From positions 620,001 to 684,000 of the forward strand of contig NZ_CP059164.1 of NCBI RefSeq assembly GCF_013466985.1: a DNA stretch of 64,000 nt, in the 5' to 3' direction. The position numbers and the translations under genes were made by a program. Of the stretch, positions 47,980-56,960 are shown in pieces (position 1 is the stretch's first letter; the number at the start of each line of letters is the position of its first letter). The notes under the pieces are model-generated. The model was given only the letters and a program-made list of their open reading frames with translations, was not told the DNA's origin and did not search any database. The DNA comes from Nocardioides ungokensis. Its GTDB lineage: Bacteria > Actinomycetota > Actinomycetes > Propionibacteriales > Nocardioidaceae.

Positions 47980-49356
47980 TCACGCCTCCCCGGCGGTGAG
48001 CTGCGAGGCCAGGTGCTCGCAGTTGTCGACGAACCGGTCGATGTCCTCGTCGGTGTGCTGCACGGACAGCAGCCACTGCTCCACCTTGCCCCACGGGGGC
48101 AGGAAGGCGCTGCGGTTGTGCTGGACCAGCCAGTGCGCGTGGCCGTAGCGGCCGTCGAGCGTCAGGAAGTCGCGGAAGTCGCGGATCGGGTCGGGCAGGA
48201 ACGACACGCAGCCCTTGGCGCCGGCAGTGACCACCCGCCACCCCACGGCGTACCGGTCGAAGACGTCCTGCAGGCCGTCGCTCATGCGAGCCGTCAACCG
48301 GTCCAGCCGCTGGTACGCCTCGGGGGTGAGGACCTCGGTCAGCATCGCCCGTGCCGCGGCCATCGCGAGCGGGTTGCCGTTGAAGGTGCCGACCTGCTCG
48401 TAGCGGCCGTCGGCGATGAGCGACATGACCGCCTCGCTGCCCCCGACGGCTGCGGTGGAGATCCCGCCGCCCATGGCCTTGGCCAGGCAGATGACGTCCG
48501 GGTTGACGCCGTGCAGCCTGCTCACGCCGCCGGGCCCGACGGTCAGCCCGGTCTTCACCTCGTCGAAGACCAGGAGGGCGCCGTGACGGTGCAACAGGTC
48601 CCGCAGGCCCGCGAGGTAGCCGTCGACGGGGTGGATGATCCCGGCGTTCATCATGATCGGCTCGAGGATCATCCCGGCGACCTCGTCCCGGTGTCGCAGC
48701 AGCGCCCGCTCGACCGCCTCGAGGTCGTTGAACGGCACCACGGTCACCAGGTCCATGATCGCGGCCGGGATCCCGGTGTTGTCCGGCACGCCCCGGGGTC
48801 GGTCGGGTGGGCCGATGGGGTCGTCGGCCTCGGGCAGGACCGAGACCTCCACCGAGTCGTGGTGGCCGTGGTAGCAGCCCTCGACCTTGAGGATCCGGTC
48901 GCGCCCGGTCGCCGCGCGGATGAGGTGGACCGCGTCCATGGTGGCCTCGGTCCCCGAGTTCGCGAACCGCCACAGCGGCTGGTCGAAGCGGTCGGCGAGG
49001 TCGTCGGCCACCACGATGGCGTCCTCGGTCGGCTGGGCGAAGTGGGTGCCGCGCCCGACCCGGTCCCGCACCGCGGCGACGACGGCCGGGTGGGCGTGCC
49101 CGGCCAGCGCCACGCCGTAGCCGCCGTGGAAGTCGGAGTACTCGAAGCCGTCGACGTCGTAGATCTTCGAACCGGCGCCGTGGTCGATCCAGACCGCCTG
49201 CGGCTCGGTGATCTGCCAGCTGGAGGTGACGCGGCCGGCCAGGTGCTGGGCCCGCGACGCGTGCGCCCGGCTCTGCGGCTGGCGGGCCACGAAGGCCTCG
49301 GTCTCCTGCTCGATGACGCTGTCGAGCCGGTCCGACAGCACGCTCGTCGCGGTCAT
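47980..49356 (-). CDS. Class III aminotransferase
   Basis: This PLP enzyme of the glutamate-1-semialdehyde aminomutase / omega-aminotransferase class should move an amino group from an amine or omega-amino acid to an oxo acid. The 458-residue protein shows DVDGFEYSDFHGGYGVALAG, RFANSGTEATMDAVHLIRAA (phosphate loop), ILKVEGCYHGHHDSVEVSVL, LLVFDEVKTGLTVGPGGVSR and the PLP lysine in VICLAKAMGGGISTAAVGGS. ATG 49356 has gaggagctccc before it and is preferred over the ATG at 49398, which overlaps the operator. It is the first gene of the unit aminotransferase-potA, divergent from potD. The substrate is unknown; the polyamine-type importer nearby suggests an amine. Confidence 0.88.
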   Translation of the reverse strand: MTATSVLSDRLDSVIEQETEAFVARQPQSRAHASRAQHLAGRVTSSWQITEPQAVWIDHGAGSKIYDVDGFEYSDFHGGYGVALAGHAHPAVVAAVRDRVGRGTHFAQPTEDAIVVADDLADRFDQPLWRFANSGTEATMDAVHLIRAATGRDRILKVEGCYHGHHDSVEVSVLPEADDPIGPPDRPRGVPDNTGIPAAIMDLVTVVPFNDLEAVERALLRHRDEVAGMILEPIMMNAGIIHPVDGYLAGLRDLLHRHGALLVFDEVKTGLTVGPGGVSRLHGVNPDVICLAKAMGGGISTAAVGGSEAVMSLIADGRYEQVGTFNGNPLAMAAARAMLTEVLTPEAYQRLDRLTARMSDGLQDVFDRYAVGWRVVTAGAKGCVSFLPDPIRDFRDFLTLDGRYGHAHWLVQHNRSAFLPPWGKVEQWLLSVQHTDEDIDRFVDNCEHLASQLTAGEA

Positions 49357-49397
49357 GGGAGCTCCTCGCGCGGCGTTCACCGCGGCTTCGGGCGTCA

Positions 49398-49419
49398 TTG
49401 ACTGACGGTTCAGTCTATG
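49398..49419. promoter_or_regulatory. TetR-type operator, copy 3 (GACTGA-N4-TCAGTC)
   Basis: This copy differs from the other two at one base in the spacer (CGGT for CTGT). It lies in the divergent gap between the aminotransferase-potA unit and the potD-potB-potC unit, so both would be under the same regulator. Confidence 0.75.
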
Positions 49420-49467
49420 CGACGGTGGCGGCGAGGAACAACGATCGGCTCCGACGGGAGGCGATGC

Positions 49468-50730
49468 ATGTCAGGAGAGCCGGCGCGTCGTGCGCCGTTC
49501 ACCGGCCGCAGCGCGGTCGCCCGCCGGTCGCTGTTGCGTGCCGCTGTGGCCGGGCTCGCGGCACCCGGACTCGCCACGCTGCTCGAGTCGTGCGGCGGCG
49601 GCAGCACGGGCAGCCCGAGCGCCCGCGAGACGATCCCGGCCCCCGACAACCCCGTGCGCTGGCCGACGAGCCAGGCCAACCCGATGATCAAGTCCGGGCT
49701 CACCCCCGAGCGGGGCAGCACGCTGCGGGTCTACAACTACGCCGACTACCTCTCGCCGCGCTTCCTGAGGGACTTCGAGGACAAGTACGGCCTCGACATC
49801 CGGCTCTCCACGTTCAACGACGCGGACGAGGCGCTGACCAAGATCGCCTCGAAGGACCTCGCCTTCGACGTCTACTTCCCGAGCTACGACTCCCTGGGGC
49901 GGCTGGTCGCGGCCGACCTGCTCCGGCCGCTCAACCACGACTACCTCACCAACTCCGGCAACCTGTGGCCCCGGTTGCGCGACCCGTGGTACGACCGCGG
50001 CTCGCGCTACACGATCCCGTACACGATCTACAGCACCGGCATCGGCTGGCGCACGGACATGGTGCCGACCGACGTGGCGGCGATGTCCAACCCGTACGAC
50101 GTGCTGTGGGACACCCACTACGCCGGCAACATGGCGATCCTCGACGACTGGCACACCGCGATGGCGATGGTCCTGCTGCGCAACGGCATCCTCGACATCA
50201 ACACCACGGACCCGAAGGACATCGCCCTGGTCCGCGACCAGCTGCTCCAGATGCGGCGCACCATGAAGCCGCGGGTCACGATCTCGATGTACACCGAGAT
50301 GCCTGCCGGTCAGTACGGCCTGTGCCAGATGTGGTCGGGCGACGCGATCAACCTGCCCTACTACCTGCCGAACAAGGTCTCCGCCGACGTGCTGCGCTTC
50401 TGGTTCCCCGAGGACGGCAGGGGCGAGGTCGACAACGACCTGGCCGTGGTCCTCGCCCAGGGGAAGAACCCCGTGGCCGCGCACGTGTTCCTCAACGAGC
50501 TGCTCGACGACAAGGTGGCCGGGACCAACTTCGCCTTCACCGGCTACCAGCCGCCCCTGCTCAAGTTCACGCCGGACTCGCTGGTGGCCGACGGGCTGGT
50601 GCCGCAGAACCTCGCCACCGCGGTGGTGCGGGAGAAGGACTTCGACACCGGGATCCCCCTGCTGCAGCTGCCCGCGGCGGCCGACGCGGCGTACCACCAG
50701 GTCTGGCAGGAGTTCAAGGCCGGTGGCTGA
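49468..50730 (+). CDS. potD: Spermidine/putrescine-type substrate-binding lipoprotein
   Basis: This is the extracellular binding protein of the importer. The 420-residue product has twin arginines and a lipobox in AVARRSLLRAAVAGLAAPGL followed by LLESCGGG, so it is probably exported by the Tat route and lipidated. The mature part shows TLRVYNYADYLSPRFLRDFE, TFNDADEALTKIASKDLAFD and VYFPSYDSLGRLVAADLLRP, typical of PotD/PotF, then YTIPYTIYSTGIGWRTDMVP and QMWSGDAINLPYYLPN. ATG 49468 follows gggaggcg; an ATG at 49417 in frame overlaps the operator and adds no family sequence. The exact ligand (polyamine or another cationic amine) cannot be read from sequence. Confidence 0.88.
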   Translation: MSGEPARRAPFTGRSAVARRSLLRAAVAGLAAPGLATLLESCGGGSTGSPSARETIPAPDNPVRWPTSQANPMIKSGLTPERGSTLRVYNYADYLSPRFLRDFEDKYGLDIRLSTFNDADEALTKIASKDLAFDVYFPSYDSLGRLVAADLLRPLNHDYLTNSGNLWPRLRDPWYDRGSRYTIPYTIYSTGIGWRTDMVPTDVAAMSNPYDVLWDTHYAGNMAILDDWHTAMAMVLLRNGILDINTTDPKDIALVRDQLLQMRRTMKPRVTISMYTEMPAGQYGLCQMWSGDAINLPYYLPNKVSADVLRFWFPEDGRGEVDNDLAVVLAQGKNPVAAHVFLNELLDDKVAGTNFAFTGYQPPLLKFTPDSLVADGLVPQNLATAVVREKDFDTGIPLLQLPAAADAAYHQVWQEFKAGG

Positions 50731-51633
50731 GGCTGCCGGTCCCCGAGGCGCCCGGTGGCTCTGGCCGCTGCTGGCGGTCCCGGGGATGGTCTGGCTCGGG
50801 CTGCTCTTCATCGCGCCGATGTACGTCGTGCTGGCGATCCTGTTCGGCGGGGTCGACCCCATCCTGCGACAGCCGGTCCCGGTCTGGAACCCGGTGGACT
50901 GGGACGTCGCCCAGTTCCGCTACGTGTGGGACCACGTCGTCGGGGCGCAGCCGTTCTTCCGGCCGGCGCTGGTGCGCACGGTCGTGTACGTCGGCCTGGC
51001 GAGCGCGATGTGCCTGCTGATCGCCTACCCGGTGGCCTACTTCACCGCCCGGTTCGCCGGTCGGTGGAAGGGACCGTTGCTGTTCGCACTGATCGCGCCG
51101 TTCTGGATCAGCTACATGATGCGGATGCTGGCCTGGGTCAACCTGCTGCAGACCGACGGACTGGTGAACCGGACGCTGAGCGCCGGCGGGTCTTCGACGT
51201 GCACGAGAACTGGCTGGGCGGTCGCCCGTCCACCGTGGTGCTCGGCCTGGTCTACGGCTACGTGCCCTACATGATCCTGCCGCTGTTCGCGGGCCTGGAC
51301 CGGATCCCCGTGGCCACGCTCGAGGCCGCACGCGACCTCGGCGCCAGCCGGTGGGAGACCTTCCGCCGCATCACCTGGCGGCTCAGTCGGCCGGCCGTCG
51401 TGGTCAGCCTGCTGGTGACGTCGCTGCCGATGCTGGGCGACTACTTCACCAACGACCTGCTGTCCGGGTCCCCGGACACCTCGATGATCGGGAACCTGAT
51501 CAACAACTCGGTCCTCACCCCGGGCCAGACCGGCCAGGCCGGGGCCTTCGTGCTGCTGATCCTGCTGGTGTCGATCGTGCCGATGCTGGTCTACGTCAGG
51601 TCGACCCGGACCGGGACGGACGTGCAGTCGTGA
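50723..51633 (+). CDS. potB: Spermidine/putrescine-type ABC permease PotB (one frameshift)
   Basis: PotB is one of the two membrane subunits of the importer. The first frame gives WLWPLLAVPGMVWLGLLFIA, then CLLIAYPVAYFTARFAGRWK and MMRMLAWVNLLQTDGLVNRT. The frame breaks near 51189, where a G run (ggcgggtc) lacks one base. The next frame continues VFDVHENWLGGRPSTVVLGL and the EAA loop VATLEAARDLGASRWETFRR, and ends RSTRTGTDVQS. The corrected length is about 303 residues, normal for PotB. The GTG start overlaps potD by eight bases and the stop overlaps potC. This is most likely an intact gene with a base-call error. Confidence 0.88.
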
Positions 51634-52503
51634 GGGGCGTGGCCGGGTGGTGGCGCGACCCGTGGCGCCGACCGTGGGGGCTGCTCGTCGTGACCGTGCT
51701 CTACCTGGTGTGGTCGCTGCTGCCCGTGCTCGTGGCGGCGCTGTTCTCCTTCAACGCGGGTCGCTCGCGCACCACCTGGCAGGGCTTCTCGATGCGCTGG
51801 TACTACGGGGACCCGCTGCGCTCGGTCTGGCACGACGCGAGCCTCCACACCGCCCTGACGCACACGCTGTGGCTCGGCGTCCTGGTGACGGCCTTGACGA
51901 TCCCGCTCGGCGTGGCGATGGCGCTCGGCCTGGACCGCTGGCGGGGCCCGCTGCCGGCCGGGGCCAACCTGGCGGTGCTGGTCTCCTTCGTGCTGCCCGA
52001 GATCCTGATCGCGGTGTCGCTGCTGTTCGTGGCGACGGTGCTGACCACCCCGCTGCGGCTGGGGACCAGCGGCCAGGTGATCGGGCTGGTGACCTACCAG
52101 CTGTCCTATCCCGTGGTCATCGTCCGGGCCCGGCTGCTGACCATCGGACGCGACTACGAGGAGGCCGCCGTCGACCTGGGTGCCTCGCCGTCGAGGGCCG
52201 TGGGGCGGGTGCTCCTGCGGATGCTGGTCCCGGCGATCTTTGCGAGCGCGGTCCTGGTGTTCGCCGACGTCATCGACGCTTCGTGATCGTGCGCTACCTC
52301 TCGGGCGACTCCTCGACCGAGCCGGTGTCGGTCAAGGTCTACAACACCGCCCGGGCCGCGCCGACCCCGGCGCTCAACGCGCTGACGACGCTGCTCCTGG
52401 TCACGTCACTGCTCGTTGTCGTCCTCGGCTACCTCGCGCACCGGCGGTTCACGCGGGGGAGAAGTCCGCCGGTGGCCTCGACGTGTTCACGGGTGAGGCC
52501 TAG
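51630..52503 (+). CDS. potC: Spermidine/putrescine-type ABC permease PotC (two frameshifts)
   Basis: PotC is the second membrane subunit. It starts VRGVAGWWRDPWRRPWGLLV at GTG 51630 and shows WYYGDPLRSVWHDASLHTAL, SFVLPEILIAVSLLFVATVL and the EAA loop RDYEEAAVDLGASPSRAVGR. The frame breaks near 52278 (gacgcttc lacks one base of gacgacttc) and continues FVIVRYLSGDSSTEPVSVKV. It breaks again near 52457, where a G run is one base short, and then reads GEKSAGGLDVFTGEA to the TAG at 52501-52503. The corrected protein is about 291 residues. Without the second shift the frame would run into the Rieske gene, which is clearly artificial. Confidence 0.85.
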
Positions 52504-52505
52504 CA

Positions 52506-52521
52506 TTGAACGGTCGTTCAA
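52506..52521. promoter_or_regulatory. TTGAACG-N2-CGTTCAA palindrome
   Basis: A perfect 7+2+7 palindrome begins three bases after the potC stop and ends 16 bases before the GTG of the Rieske gene, partly overlapping its ribosome binding region. It is like many TetR/AcrR sites but differs from the GACTGA-N4-TCAGTC operator, so the Rieske gene may have an extra regulator. Confidence 0.6.
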
Positions 52522-52537
52522 GGAAGGGGTGGTCGCC

Positions 52538-53709
52538 GTGACGGTCACCGCTGCGAAGGTCCCGCCCGCGCCGCTCGATCCGACCGAGGTCGCCCTGGCG
52601 CTGCGGCCGTTCGGGGAGGCGCGGATGCTGCCCCGGGCCGCCTACCTGGAGGACGTGGTGCTCGCATGGGAGCGGGACCACCTGTTCGACGGCTGGTTGT
52701 GCGTCGGGCGTGCCGAGGACGTCCCGGTCGGCGGTTTGGCGGCGGAGTCGCTGGGCGGCTACGGCGTCCTGCTGACGCGGGACCGTGACGGCGAGCTGCG
52801 CGCCTTCGAGAACGCGTGCCGGCACCGCGGCCACGAGCTGCTGCCGTGCGGCGGCTCGGCGACGGCGAAGGCGATCGTCTGCCCCTACCACGCGTGGAGC
52901 TACCGGTTCGACGGGACGCTGCGGGGCGCCCCCGGCTTCAGGAGGGTTCCCGGCTTCGACCCGGCCGACTTCAGCCTGCGGTCGCTGGACGTGCGCGAGT
53001 GGCACGGCTGGGTCTTCGTCGACCGCGCCGGCGGTGGCGGGTCGTTCGAGGAGCACATCGGGGCCCTCGAGACGATCGTGGCGCCGTACGACGGCGAGGC
53101 GCTGGTGACGCCGGCCGTGCACGAGTACGACGTCGCGGCCAACTGGAAGGTGCTGATCGAGAACTTCCAGGAGTGCTACCACTGCCCGATGATCCACCCC
53201 GAGCTGTGTCGGGTGAGCCCGCCGGAGAGCGGTGAGAACCTCGAGCAGGACGGCGACTGGGTCGGCGGCTGGATGGACCTGCGGGCGGGCGCGGAGACGA
53301 TGTCGCTGGACGGGCGCAGCGGCGGCACGGCCATCGCGCGCCTCGACGACCACGAGCGGCGGACTGTCATGTACGTCGCGGTGCTGCCCAACCTGCTGCT
53401 CAGCCTGCACCCCGACTACGTGATGACCCACGTGCTGACCCGCTGGCCCCGGACCGGACCCGGGTGCGCTGCTCCTGGGCCTTCCCGCGGGAGGTCGCGG
53501 AGGGGGCCGGCTTCGACCCGGCGTACGCCGTCGACTTCTGGGACCTCACCAACCGCCAGGACTGGGCGGCCTGCGAGTCGGTGCAGCGCGGCATGCGCGC
53601 CCCCGGCTACCGGCCCGGGCCGATGGCGCCGAGCGAGGACGGCGTGCACCACTTCGTCCGGTTCGTCGCCGAGGCCTACCTGGGGCGCGAGGGGGAGCGG
53701 GCCGTCTGA
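52538..53709 (+). CDS. Rieske non-heme iron oxygenase, alpha subunit type (one frameshift)
   Basis: This mononuclear iron oxygenase has the Rieske motif FENACRHRGHELLPCGGSAT / AIVCPYHAWSYRFDGTLRGA (CxH and CxxH near residues 90-115). The catalytic site is NWKVLIENFQECYHCPMIHP, with the His pair and a Glu at the position that links the two iron sites, where most ring-hydroxylating enzymes have Asp. Glu there is typical of quaternary-amine oxygenases such as CntA and glycine-betaine demethylases. The frame breaks near 53442 (cgcctgg seen as cgctgg) and resumes RCSWAFPREVAEGAGFDPAY to the TGA at 53707-53709, giving about 390 residues. GTG 52538 has aggaaggg before it. No reductase gene is in the window. 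N-demethylation is inferred. Confidence 0.85.
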
Positions 53710-53721
53710 CAGCCACCGCCA

Positions 53722-53789
53722 CGGACAGTCCCCGCCGATCGGCACAGCCCTGAGCCTGGACAGGCGTGCCAGACGGCGGGGACTATCCG
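53722..53789. terminator. Inverted repeat after the Rieske gene
   Basis: CGGACAGTCCCCGCCG (53722-53737) pairs with CGGCGGGGACTATCCG (53774-53789) with one mismatch across a 36-base loop, which has a smaller GGCAC/GTGCC stem inside. It starts 13 bases after the Rieske stop and lies before the hmgA promoter, so it probably separates the two transcription units. Its outer bases resemble the element at 39118-39183. Confidence 0.6.
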
Positions 53790-53822
53790 GTTGCTGGCGA
53801 CGAGGCGTAGGCTGTGCGCGAA

Positions 53823-53844
53823 TATCGGAGATAGGTGTCCGATA
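53823..53844. promoter_or_regulatory. TATCGGA-N8-TCCGATA operator candidate
   Basis: A perfect 7+8+7 dyad lies 25 bases before the hmgA ATG. The related site TAACGGA-N8-TCCGGATA occurs before the fahA unit (41311-41333). The pairing of the two sites with two genes of one pathway is the main reason for the call. Confidence 0.65.
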
Positions 53845-53868
53845 AACGGAGTCAGCGGAGGTTCACCC

Positions 53869-55097
53869 ATGGCGCACTACCGGCAGGTCGGCGAGGTCCC
53901 CCCGAAGCGGCACACGCAGTTCCGCAACGCCGAGGGGCAGCTCTACTACGAAGAGCTGATGGGCGAGGAGGGCTTCTCCTCCGACTCCTCGCTGCTCTAT
54001 CACCGGGGCGTGCCGTCGGCGATCGTCGGCTCGGAGGTGTGGGACCTTCCCGACCAGACGCGCACCCCCAACCACCCGCTCAAGCCACGGCACCTCAAGC
54101 TGCACACGCTGTTCCCGCACGCGGGCGCCGACGCGGTCACCGAGCGCCGCCTCGTGCTCGGCAACAACGACGTCCGGATCGGCTACGTCGTCACCGGCAC
54201 CGAGCCCTCGCCGTACTACCGCAACGCGATCGGCGACGAGTGCGTGTACGTCGAGGCCGGCAGCGGCCGCGTCGAGACGGTCTTCGGGGTGCTGTCCTAC
54301 CGGCAGGGCGACTACGTGGTGATCCCTCGCTCGACGACGCACCGGTGGGTCCCCGGGGAGCCGTCGCGGCTCTACCCGATCGAGGCCAACAGCCACATCG
54401 CCCCGCCGAAGCGCTACCTCTCCCGCTACGGCCAGCTGCTCGAGCACGCGCCGTACTGCGAGCGCGACCTGCACGGCCCGACCGAGACGCTCCTCGTCGA
54501 GGGCGAGGACGTCGAGGTGCTGGTCAAGCACCGCACCAGCGCCGGCATCGTCGGCACCCGGATGACCTACGCGACCCACCCCTTCGACGTGGTCGGCTGG
54601 GACGGGTGTCTCTACCCCTACACGTTCAACATCGACGACTACATGCCGATCACCGGCAAGATCCACCAGCCGCCGCCGGTGCACCAGGTCTTCGACGGCT
54701 GGAACTTCGTGATCTGCAACTTCCTGCCGCGCAAGGTGGACTACCACCCGCTGGCCGTGCCGGTGCCCTACTACCACTCCAACGTCGACAGCGACGAGGT
54801 CATGTTCTACGTCGGCGGCGACTACGAGGCGCGCAAGGGCTCGGGCATCAACATCGGCTCGATCTCGCTGCACCCGGGCGGCCACGCGCACGGGCCGCAG
54901 CCCGCCGCGATCGAGGCTTCCCTGGGTGCGGAGTACTTCGACGAGTCCGCGGTCATGGTCGACACCTTCGCGCCCCTCGACCTCGGCGAGGCCGGGCTGG
55001 CGGCCGAGGACCCGGCGTACGCCTGGACGTGGGCGGGCCGCGGGCCCCAGGGACCCGCAGAGGGCGGCGACAACCGGCGGTGTTCTCCAACTCCTGA
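53869..55097 (+). CDS. hmgA: Homogentisate 1,2-dioxygenase (frameshift at 3' end)
   Basis: This cupin-type iron enzyme opens the ring of homogentisate to maleylacetoacetate. The product reads MAHYRQVGEVPPKRHTQFRN, then GEEGFSSDSSLLYHRGVPSA, AIGDECVYVEAGSGRVETVF, YVVIPRSTTHRWVPGEPSRL and YYHSNVDSDEVMFYVGGDYE, with ISLHPGGHAHGPQPAAIEAS near the C-terminus; the last two hold iron ligands. Near 55075 the frame breaks (AACCCGGCG seen as AACCGGCG). The correct end is GDNPAVFSNS with a TGA at 55095-55097, giving about 409 residues. Without correction the frame runs on into the DUF1905 gene, giving a false fusion. Maleylacetoacetate isomerase is not in the window. Confidence 0.92.
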
Positions 55098-55134
55098 GGC
55101 GACGGCTGTCGGTCGTCCGGGGCAGGATCGGCGC

Positions 55135-55428
55135 ATGGAGCGGCACACCTTCACCGCCGAGATCTGGGCGTCCGAGTCGGTCGGCTCGTGGGCGTTCGTG
55201 ATGCTGTCGTCCGAGGCCGACGAGGAGGTGCGCCTCGCGGCGGGGCCGCCCACGGCGTTCGGGTCGGTGCGGGTCGAGGCGACCGTGGGGGGCACGACCT
55301 GGCGGACGTCGGTGTTCCCTGACAAGGCGCGCGGCTACGTGCTGCCCGTGAAGACCGCCGTACGCCGGGCCGAGGGGCTCGACGTCGGCGACGACGTGGA
55401 GGTGTCCCTGCGCGTCGTCGAGGGATGA
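55135..55428 (+). CDS. DUF1905 domain protein
   Basis: The 97-residue protein is a single DUF1905 domain, a small beta-barrel of unknown function often found alone in actinomycetes. It begins MERHTFTAEIWASESVGSWA and shows the conserved FGSVRVEATVGGTTWRTSVF and GYVLPVKTAVRRAEGLDVGD, ending VEVSLRVVEG. ATG 55135 lies 38 bases after the hmgA stop and in the same frame as the uncorrected hmgA sequence, which is why an unbroken frame seems to join them. No catalytic role is known and none can be inferred. Confidence 0.8.
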   Translation: MERHTFTAEIWASESVGSWAFVMLSSEADEEVRLAAGPPTAFGSVRVEATVGGTTWRTSVFPDKARGYVLPVKTAVRRAEGLDVGDDVEVSLRVVEG

Positions 55429-55504
55429 GTCAGCCGTCGGTGACGGCCTCCGCAGGATCGCGCACGGGGATGTGCCGCGCGGCCGTCCGCGCCACACTGG
55501 GGGC

Positions 55505-56498
55505 GTGAGCAATCCCGAGCGGCACCCGGACGAGATGACCTGCACGCCGGCGACGGCGGCGAGTGTCGAGGTGTTGTCACCGCGCGACGTGCCGCTCGGC
55601 GGCCCGCGGGCGATGCAGGTGCGGCGCACCCTCCGCAGCGGCACCGCTCCCTGATCGGGGCGTGGTGCTTCGTCGACCACTACGGGCCCGACGACGTCCT
55701 CGACACCGGCGGGATGAGCGTCGCGCCGCACCCGCACACCGGACTGCAGACGGTGAGCTGGCTCTTCACCGGCGAGGTCGAGCACCGCGACAGCGCCGGC
55801 AACCACGCGATGGTGCGACCCGGGGAGGTCAACCTGATGACCGCCGGTCGCGGGATCAGCCACTCGGAGGTGTCGACGCCGGACACGAGGTCGCTGCACG
55901 GCGCCCAGCTGTGGGTCGCCCTGCCCGACGCCGACCGGGACGTCGAGCCGGGTTTCGCCCACCACGCCCCGGAGGCGGTGACCGGTGCCGGCTGGGCGGC
56001 GCGGGTGTTCCTGGGCTCGCTCCTCGGTGACAGGTCGCCGGTCCCCACCTTCACGCCGCTCCTCGGCGCCGAGCTCCTGCTCGAGCCGGGCACGTCGCTC
56101 GAGCTGGACGTGGACGAGACCTTCGAGCACGGCGTCCTCGTCGACACCGGCGTGCTCGGCGTCGCGGGTCAGGAGACAAGCAGCACGAGCTCGCCTATGT
56201 CCCGCCCGGCTCCGCCCGCCTCACGCTCACGGCGTACGACGCGCCCGTGCGCCTGCTGCTCCTCGGCGGTCCGCCGTTCGGTGAGTCCATCGTGATGTGG
56301 TGGAACTTCGTGGGCCGGGGCCACGAGGAGATCGTCGCCTTCCGCGAGGAGTGGCAGGCCCAGATCACCCGTGACGGTGCCGTCCTGGCCGACTCCCAGG
56401 ACGTGGGGGCCGGCCGCTTCGGCGTGGTCGTCGGCGACCACCTGCCGCCGATCCCTGCGCCCGCACTTCCGAATGCGAGGCTCAAGGAGCGGCGCTGA
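55505..56498 (+). CDS. Pirin family cupin protein (two frameshifts)
   Basis: Pirins are two-domain cupins; some bacterial members have quercetinase activity and others are linked to metabolic control. The gene starts at GTG 55505 (MSNPERHPDEMTCTPATAAS). The frame breaks near 55632 (CTCCCGCAG seen as CTCCGCAG) and resumes RHRSLIGAWCFVDHYGPDDV, then VAPHPHTGLQTVSWLFTGEV with the metal-binding HPHTGLQT block, and VNLMTAGRGISHSEVSTPDT. It breaks again near 56177 and resumes HELAYVPPGSARLTLTAYDA, ending VGDHLPPIPAPALPNARLKE. The corrected length is near 331 residues, usual for pirin. All key cupin residues are present, so the breaks are probably sequencing errors. Confidence 0.87.
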
Positions 56499-56522
56499 GG
56501 GTCAGGGGCGACGCCCCGGGGC

Positions 56523-56873
56523 CTACGACTTCTGCTTCCTGGCCTTCGGTGGCAGCGTGGCGATGTGCTCGCGGGCCCGCTCCATCCAGGAGGTGACCTG
56601 CTCGCCGGTCAGCGACGACGGGACCGAGAGCCAGCCGTTCATCGGACGCTCCTCGGGGCCGAACGGTCCCGAGCCCTCGAGGGCCGCCAGCTCCTCGAGC
56701 CCGGCCGGGTCGAGCTTGACGCCGATGTCCGTGCCGAAGAGGCCCGCGAACATGTTGCCGTTCACGAACGCACCGACGCTGCCGAACATCGGCTTCACCT
56801 CGACGCCGGGGCCCTCGGGCACCAGGGAGCGGAACCTGGCCTTGTCCTCGTCGCTGTGCTTCGGCATCTGCAT
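56523..56873 (-). CDS. TfoX N-terminal domain protein
   Basis: The 116-residue protein is a single TfoX N-terminal domain. Full TfoX/Sxy regulates competence in gamma-proteobacteria; short actinobacterial members have no known role. The sequence reads MQMPKHSDEDKARFRSLVPE, then VEVKPMFGSVGAFVNGNMFA and GLFGTDIGVKLDPAGLEELA, all typical, and ends HIATLPPKARKQKS. Start is ATG 56873 or ATG 56867. The reading frame remains open for 900 bases upstream, on the strand opposite the flavoprotein gene, but that is not coding. It is convergent with the pirin gene. Confidence 0.85.
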   Translation of the reverse strand: MQMPKHSDEDKARFRSLVPEGPGVEVKPMFGSVGAFVNGNMFAGLFGTDIGVKLDPAGLEELAALEGSGPFGPEERPMNGWLSVPSSLTGEQVTSWMERAREHIATLPPKARKQKS

Positions 56874-56960
56874 GCGTCGATCCAACCACCCCCTTGGGTC
56901 GCTGCGGATGACCATGTTTCGGGGATGTGCGGGTGGTGCGCGGGAGGCCACAGTGTCTCC

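Noticed and set aside
53869..55428. Apparent fusion of homogentisate dioxygenase with a DUF1905 domain in one frame
   Set aside because: A one-base loss near 55075 (CCCG seen as CCG) opens the frame. The neighbouring frame gives the normal end PAVFSNS and stop, and the DUF1905 gene has its own ATG.
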